64,000 bases of DNA from Bacteroidota bacterium (GTDB taxonomy: Bacteria; Bacteroidota; Bacteroidia; Chitinophagales; Chitinophagaceae). The notes beneath the pieces are model-generated. The model ran no database searches, was not told the origin of the DNA, and saw nothing but the letters and a program-made list of their open reading frames with translations. Positions 60,392 to 64,000 of the stretch are shown here, one piece after another. The stretch lies in assembly GCA_018267955.1 (NCBI GenBank), contig JAFDXL010000005.1, positions 186,001-250,000 on the forward strand, written 5' to 3'. Position 1 is the first letter of the stretch. The number at the start of each line of letters is the position of its first letter. Both the position numbers and the translations under genes were made by a program.

Positions 60392-61138
60392 TCAGGAATT
60401 TCCCGAATTATATACTTCAAGTACTTTTCCCGGAGCATCGTCCATAGTAATGATACCATGCTCCAATAATATAGCCCTGGTACAGAACTTTTTAAGGATA
60501 TCTTCATGATGGCTAACCATCACTAATATCTTTTCAGGATCAGACTGTATCTGCTGAATACGTTCTGCAATTTTATCCTTAAAAAACACATCGCTCCCAT
60601 AGAATACCTCGTCCAATATATAGATATCTGCAGGCAATAAAAGGGTGATGGAAAGGCTTAAGCGTGTACGGGTACCTGTAGAATAGAACTTTACCGGTGT
60701 ATCAATATCTTTTATCTCGCTGAAATCGATTATAGCTTGCTCATATCTGGCAATATCTTTTTTAGAAGTTCCTAATGCCGCTGCATATAAGGTTATATAT
60801 TCCCTGCCGGTAAGATCAGGTGTAGATATATTCCCTTGCCCGAATACCGGTATGATCTTACCTTTTACCGTTAGCGATCCTGAGCTTGGCTCTGATATAC
60901 CACTTATGAGTTGCAGCAGCGTAGATTTTCCGGCTTTATTCCTGCCAACTATAGCTACATGCTCCCCTTTTTTTATTTCCAGGTCGATACCTTTTAATAC
61001 ATAATGGCTTAAGTCGGCCTTAGGCTTCTTTTTAAACCAACCGAAGACGGCATAACCCATGTTTCGAAGAAAATACTTGCCGATGTATTTCTTCTCTTTA
61101 GAGGTGTATTGTTTTGTGACGTCTTTTAGAACAATCAT
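60392..61138 (-). CDS. Glycan-export ABC transporter ATP-binding protein, 248 aa
   Basis: I start at 61138 (MIVLKDVTKQYTSKEKK), 4 bases after the permease's stop. Walker A GRNKAGKSTLLQLISG near residue 72-87 (with GRNKAGK in place of the usual GxNGAGK), a TagH/KpsT/Wzt-like inserted segment 'KKKPKADLSHYVLKGI', signature-like 'FYSTGTRTRLSLSITLLLPADIYILDEVFYGSD' and Walker B within it. It pairs with the ABC-2 permease upstream to export a polysaccharide or teichoic-acid-like chain. Confidence 0.9.
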   Translation of the reverse strand: MIVLKDVTKQYTSKEKKYIGKYFLRNMGYAVFGWFKKKPKADLSHYVLKGIDLEIKKGEHVAIVGRNKAGKSTLLQLISGISEPSSGSLTVKGKIIPVFGQGNISTPDLTGREYITLYAAALGTSKKDIARYEQAIIDFSEIKDIDTPVKFYSTGTRTRLSLSITLLLPADIYILDEVFYGSDVFFKDKIAERIQQIQSDPEKILVMVSHHEDILKKFCTRAILLEHGIITMDDAPGKVLEVYNSGNS

Positions 61139-61142
61139 GTTA

Positions 61143-61949
61143 TCAGATAAGGTCAGCAAGCTTTTTTTCGTTCCTTATAAATATCATTATACCTACAATA
61201 AACACGGCAATGGATATAGACATACCTTTCCCCAACATTATCCAGGGTATACTTTCCTTAAATAATATTCCGCGGCAGCTTTGTATTACCGGCACCATAG
61301 GGTTTAGCGTATAAATGCGCAGCCATTCTTTAGGTACTGCCATTACCTTATATACAACTGGCAGTGAGTAAAGGCCTAATGGCATTATAAAGCGCAACAG
61401 ATGCTTAATATCCCTGTAGATAATACACGGGAACAGAAAGATCAGGCCCAGCCCCATAGAAAACAGGATGATCTGTACGATCAGTACCGGGAGGATGAAA
61501 ATATGGTCGCTGATATGCTTACCGCTGATAAATGCAACGATAAAAAGGACGAGTAAACCCAATATGAACTCCATCAGCTTCAGCAAAACAGACGATATTG
61601 GGACGATCAGCCGCGGAAAGTTGGTTCGCTTAATGGTATTCGGCTCTTTGGTAAATACATCCAGAATATCAAGAAATACATCTTTGAAAAATACCCATGG
61701 CAACATTCCGCTATATATAAAAAGAAAATACTGGGAACGGGTATAACCTGTGTCAAAAGCCATTCCGAAAAATATAGTGTACACCAAGGTGGTAATCAGC
61801 GGGCTTAAGACAATCCACCCAACACCTATTGTTGAATGTTCATACTTAAGTTTTATCCATTTCTTGGACATTAACAGAAGCAGATCCCGAAACCGGAATA
61901 CTTCTTTAAAATAGCCGGTAATGGAAATTTTCCTTGGATAAGTGATCAT
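61143..61949 (-). CDS. ABC-2-type glycan export permease, 268 aa
   Basis: Six spans with the O-antigen/teichoic-acid exporter pattern: 'FRDLLLLMSKKWIKLKYEHSTIGVGWIVLSPLITTLVYTIFFGMAF', 'MLPWVFFKDVFLDILDVF', 'IIYRDIKHLLRFIMPLGLYSLPVVY', 'TLNPMVPVIQSCRGILF'. With the ATPase downstream it forms a two-gene exporter. Its upstream neighbour is a PadR regulator on the other strand. Confidence 0.9.
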   Translation of the reverse strand: MITYPRKISITGYFKEVFRFRDLLLLMSKKWIKLKYEHSTIGVGWIVLSPLITTLVYTIFFGMAFDTGYTRSQYFLFIYSGMLPWVFFKDVFLDILDVFTKEPNTIKRTNFPRLIVPISSVLLKLMEFILGLLVLFIVAFISGKHISDHIFILPVLIVQIILFSMGLGLIFLFPCIIYRDIKHLLRFIMPLGLYSLPVVYKVMAVPKEWLRIYTLNPMVPVIQSCRGILFKESIPWIMLGKGMSISIAVFIVGIMIFIRNEKKLADLI

Positions 61950-62037
61950 AAGCCGCTGACAAATCTATTGAAAATGCGCTAAGGTCAATAATATTAAAGT
62001 CTCTGATCATTTAACAATATTTTTTTACAATAAAAGG

Positions 62038-62076
62038 TACTATGCAATGCATAGTACTATAATTTTCCTATATTTG
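62038..62076 (+). promoter_or_regulatory. Palindromic operator plus -7 element of PadR gene
   Basis: TACTATGCA-A-TGCATAGTA at 62038-62056 sits where a -33 element would be, and TATATTTG at 62069-62076 is a perfect -7 element. A PadR autorepressor would be expected to bind the palindrome. Confidence 0.7.
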
Positions 62077-62094
62077 TATAGAAAAGATGCAGAT

Positions 62095-62427
62095 ATGAAT
62101 ATTGAGAACACAGAATCGCAGATGAAAAAGGGCTTGCTGGAATTTTGCATATTGGGCATCATCAAAAAGCAAAACGAAGCATACCCCAGTGATATATTGG
62201 AACAATTAAAAGAAGCTAAGCTCGTGGTACTGGAGGGAACATTATATCCCTTACTTACAAGGCTAAAAAATGCAGAGATACTAACCTATCGCTGGGAAGA
62301 ATCCATGGCAGGGCCGCCGAGAAAATACTATACACTTACGCAACAGGGCGACGCAGCATATCAACAATTAAAAAAAAGCTGGGAAGACCTTAGCAATTCA
62401 GTAAATCATTTAACCACAACCATATAA
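62095..62427 (+). CDS. PadR-family transcriptional regulator, 110 aa
   Basis: ATG 62095. The winged helix has the PadR pattern 'MKKGLLEFCILGIIKKQNEAYPSDILEQLKEAKLVVLEGTLYPLLTRLKNAEILTYRWEESMAGPPRKYYTLTQQGDAAYQQL'. It usually represses itself and the next gene. The next gene is a PspC-domain protein, so this is a PadR-PspC envelope-stress-type unit. Confidence 0.93.
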   Translation: MNIENTESQMKKGLLEFCILGIIKKQNEAYPSDILEQLKEAKLVVLEGTLYPLLTRLKNAEILTYRWEESMAGPPRKYYTLTQQGDAAYQQLKKSWEDLSNSVNHLTTTI

Positions 62428-62438
62428 AACATTTTTTT

Positions 62439-63122
62439 ATGCAACGCATCATACAGATAAACATAGCCGGGCAGGTAATACCGATAGAGGAAGATGCCTA
62501 CCAGATATTAAAGAATTACCTGACCACGCTGGAACGCCAGTTTATGAAGGAGCAGGGTGGCGATGAGATCATCATGGATATAGAAGACCGAATAGCCGAG
62601 TTATTTATTACACGCATGAACAGCGGCGCGCCTGCCATTGACAAGGCAGATGTGCAGAAAGTGATGGAGACACTGGGCGCCCCTAATGAGCTGAACGATG
62701 CTTCACGCAACACGGGCAGTTCTGCTAATTATAACACAGGCGGTTACGCGCCATATAATAGTGCACCATCGGCATACAGCCCGCAGTACGAAACACGCAG
62801 GCTGTACCGAAATACCAATGATAAGGTACTGGGTGGTGTGTGCAGCGGTGTGGCAGCCTATTTCGATATCGACCCGGTGATTGTTCGCCTGGTATTTGCC
62901 GGCCTGTTCCTCGCAGCGGGTATAGGCTTGCTTACTTATATACTGGCATGGATCATTATACCGGCGGCAAAGACACCTTATGAAATGCAGGCGATGACGG
63001 GAGGAGCACCAATGAATTTTCATACCATACAAAGAAATGTAACGGAAGAAATGCAGGACCTGAAACGCCGTGGCGAGCAAATGAGCCGCGACCTGCAGGA
63101 TTTCTTTAGCAAAAAAAAGTAA
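62439..63122 (+). CDS. PspC-domain membrane protein, 227 aa
   Basis: The N-terminal 95 residues (QRIIQINIAGQVIPIEEDAYQILKNYL…RIAELFITRM) are the cytosolic part that in Bacteroidota PspC proteins precedes the membrane domain. The PspC domain 'RLYRNTNDKVLGGVCSGVAAYFDIDPVIVRLVFAGLFLAAGIGLLTYILAWIIIPA' covers about 120-180. A charged helix closes the chain (MQDLKRRGEQMSRDLQDFF). It senses envelope stress in other bacteria. Co-transcribed with padR (11-base gap). Confidence 0.92.
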   Translation: MQRIIQINIAGQVIPIEEDAYQILKNYLTTLERQFMKEQGGDEIIMDIEDRIAELFITRMNSGAPAIDKADVQKVMETLGAPNELNDASRNTGSSANYNTGGYAPYNSAPSAYSPQYETRRLYRNTNDKVLGGVCSGVAAYFDIDPVIVRLVFAGLFLAAGIGLLTYILAWIIIPAAKTPYEMQAMTGGAPMNFHTIQRNVTEEMQDLKRRGEQMSRDLQDFFSKKK

Positions 63123-63167
63123 AGCGCGGTTTTTTCTAAAACCGGATTATTACCCAAATGACAAGTG

Positions 63168-63199
63168 AAAGCCCGCATCTAAGTGCGGGCTTTCTTTTT
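63168..63199 (+). terminator. Terminator of padR-pspC
   Basis: AAAGCCCGCA-TCTAAG-TGCGGGCTTT followed by CTTTTTATT. Confidence 0.9.
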
Positions 63200-63217
63200 A
63201 TTATGCGGTTTGCAGCA

Positions 63218-63391
63218 TCAGGCTGCAGCAGATCTTTTTCTGTAAAACGATAGTATCATAATGCCTACACCAATACCCATACTAATGCCGCGGGCAAAAT
63301 CTGTCATAGGATAATAATGGTTGAAAATAGCGCTGCCTGAAATAATAAGCAAGCCTGCGGCCAGCAGCAAACTCTTTTTTCTCTTTGTCAT
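63218..63391 (-). CDS. Small membrane protein, 57 aa
   Basis: The frame MTKRKKSLLLAAGLLIISGS… encodes two spans (about residues 7-22 and 35-50) with 'MTDFARGISMGIGVGIMILSFYRKR' as the second. It begins 3 bases after the DUF6728-type gene and shares its transcript. No family recognised. Confidence 0.7.
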   Translation of the reverse strand: MTKRKKSLLLAAGLLIISGSAIFNHYYPMTDFARGISMGIGVGIMILSFYRKRSAAA

Positions 63392-63394
63392 GTA

Positions 63395-63556
63395 TCAGGA
63401 ATGTTTAATGAGGCGAATGATCATTACAATGAGGCCAATGAGGAATACGAACAGCGAAATGCGGTTCATCCCATGCATCATCTTGATGTTTACGTTCGTA
63501 GGATCGTTAGGATCTCTTTTACGTATATAAAAATATGTAAGTATCTGGCGCCACAT
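63395..63556 (-). CDS. DUF6728-type small membrane protein, 53 aa
   Basis: The sequence 'MWRQILTYFYIRKRDPNDP' followed by 'NVNIKMMHGMNRISLFVF' and a single span (LIGLIVMIIRLI) matches the Bacteroidota small-protein family DUF6728, which is conserved but not understood. It is coupled to the 57-residue membrane protein downstream. Confidence 0.8.
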   Translation of the reverse strand: MWRQILTYFYIRKRDPNDPTNVNIKMMHGMNRISLFVFLIGLIVMIIRLIKHS

Positions 63557-63592
63557 GATCTCTAAAATTACCTGATTAAAGGTATCAACAAA

Positions 63593-63625
63593 TTTGGATA
63601 AATAGCGTTAAGAAAAGTATATTTG
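63593..63625 (+). promoter_or_regulatory. Promoter of tRNA-Ala
   Basis: TTTG (63593-63596), 21 bases, TATATTTG (63618-63625), 10 bases before the tRNA. Confidence 0.75.
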
Positions 63626-63635
63626 CAGCCCATTG

Positions 63636-63709
<74 letters not shown>

Positions 63710-63715
63710 CAGCTG

Positions 63716-63750
63716 CGGGGACATCATTCGAAAGAGTAGTGTCCCCGTTT
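63716..63750 (+). terminator. Terminator of tRNA-Ala
   Basis: CGGGGACA…TGTCCCCG followed by TTTGTATTT. Confidence 0.75.
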
Positions 63751-63825
63751 GTATTTACGACTGAAGATGCCTTTTCAATTCTGCAGTGTGGCCGAAGATG
63801 TTGTTATTCTTGAGCTTCGACCCCG

Positions 63826-64000
63826 TTAGTTTTCTTGCAAATAAACCATTCCGTTTGGGAATACCAGATTTTGAATCTTCTGCTTCTCGGTATATTCTCT
63901 GAATCCAACAGGGGACGCGAGTTTTGAGACAAGGGAGCCATCAATAGTTAATAAACAGACAGGCTTAGAGAAATACTTATCTGTTTTTTGAACACAGCCG
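63826..64000 (-). CDS. C-terminal end of a probable serine recombinase (partial)
   Basis: The frame is open from the right edge to TAA at 63826 and ends 'REYTEKQKIQNLVFPNGMVYLQEN'. The pattern KQKxQxLVFPxG is that of the last helix-strand of Bacteroidota large serine recombinases. The stretch before it ('LLTIDGSLVSKLASPVGF') is less typical, so decay is possible. It stands 117 bases from tRNA-Ala; only the last 58 residues are visible. Confidence 0.5.
   Translation of the reverse strand, partial: GCVQKTDKYFSKPVCLLTIDGSLVSKLASPVGFREYTEKQKIQNLVFPNGMVYLQEN

Overview
The window is chromosomal DNA from a member of the Bacteroidota, most like the Chitinophagaceae. Evidence: many promoters have the Bacteroidota -7 element TAnnTTTG, often with a TTTG about 19-21 bases upstream. 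There is a PUR-family (DUF3276) protein, a DUF6728-type small protein, a futalosine-pathway menaquinone route (mqnB, mqnD), an MEP isoprenoid pathway (dxs, ispE), and a large surface-protein operon with RHS-like ends. The core DNA is moderate in GC; about 17.9-20 kb is clearly more AT-rich.

Layout. 1-15.9 kb: one leftward operon of seven genes for exported proteins (a beta-barrel-like protein, an Fn3-like protein, an OmpH/Skp-like lipoprotein, a small lipoprotein, a 2,090-residue RHS-related protein, a 253-residue exported protein, and a giant exported protein that runs off the left edge). A lone LuxR-type response regulator points away from it. 17-21.4 kb: an accessory patch with an EGF-like lipoprotein, an AT-rich run of mobile-element-type genes (RteC-like, zinc-ribbon, two HTH-type proteins), a tRNA/tmRNA 3'-end-like scrap, two small membrane proteins, two families of REP-like palindromes and a 30-base direct repeat. 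21.4-26.3 kb: housekeeping genes (PUR protein, mqnB, a pterin synthase plus folE, a WYL regulator, DinB, tRNA-Pro). 26.4-33.9 kb: small stress or ligand-binding proteins under two recognisable local regulatory circuits, an ECF sigma factor with matching divergent promoters and a GlxA/AraC regulator with three identically built target promoters. 33.9-58 kb: core metabolism and envelope genes (mqnD, hpt, a LysM glucosaminidase, LOG protein, symporter, D-lactate/glycolate dehydrogenase type FAD enzyme, psd, cdsA, CPBP protease, dxs, truB, DAHP synthase/chorismate mutase, aroE, phosphosulfolactate synthase, lpxB, msrA, cobalamin adenosyltransferase, LolD/MacB-type ATPase, ispE, rplT, rpmI). 58-64 kb: miaA, a glycosyltransferase with an ABC-2 glycan exporter, a PadR-PspC operon, two tiny membrane proteins, tRNA-Ala, and the C-terminal end of a probable serine recombinase at the right edge.

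The most interesting signals are regulatory. Three promoters carry the same roughly 28-base operator exactly 32 bases upstream of the -7 element; one lies in the divergent gap next to the AraC-type regulator gene. A mirror-image ECF promoter pair (GTAACC-N17-TCTAAT on both strands) separates sigF-like and DoxX-like genes. The exported RHS-type operon with its own OmpH/Skp-like protein is the best candidate for an undescribed multi-protein surface system, but its last gene is incomplete here. Starts were moved downstream of the longest ORF where a signal peptide, a -7 element or a known family N-terminus supported it.
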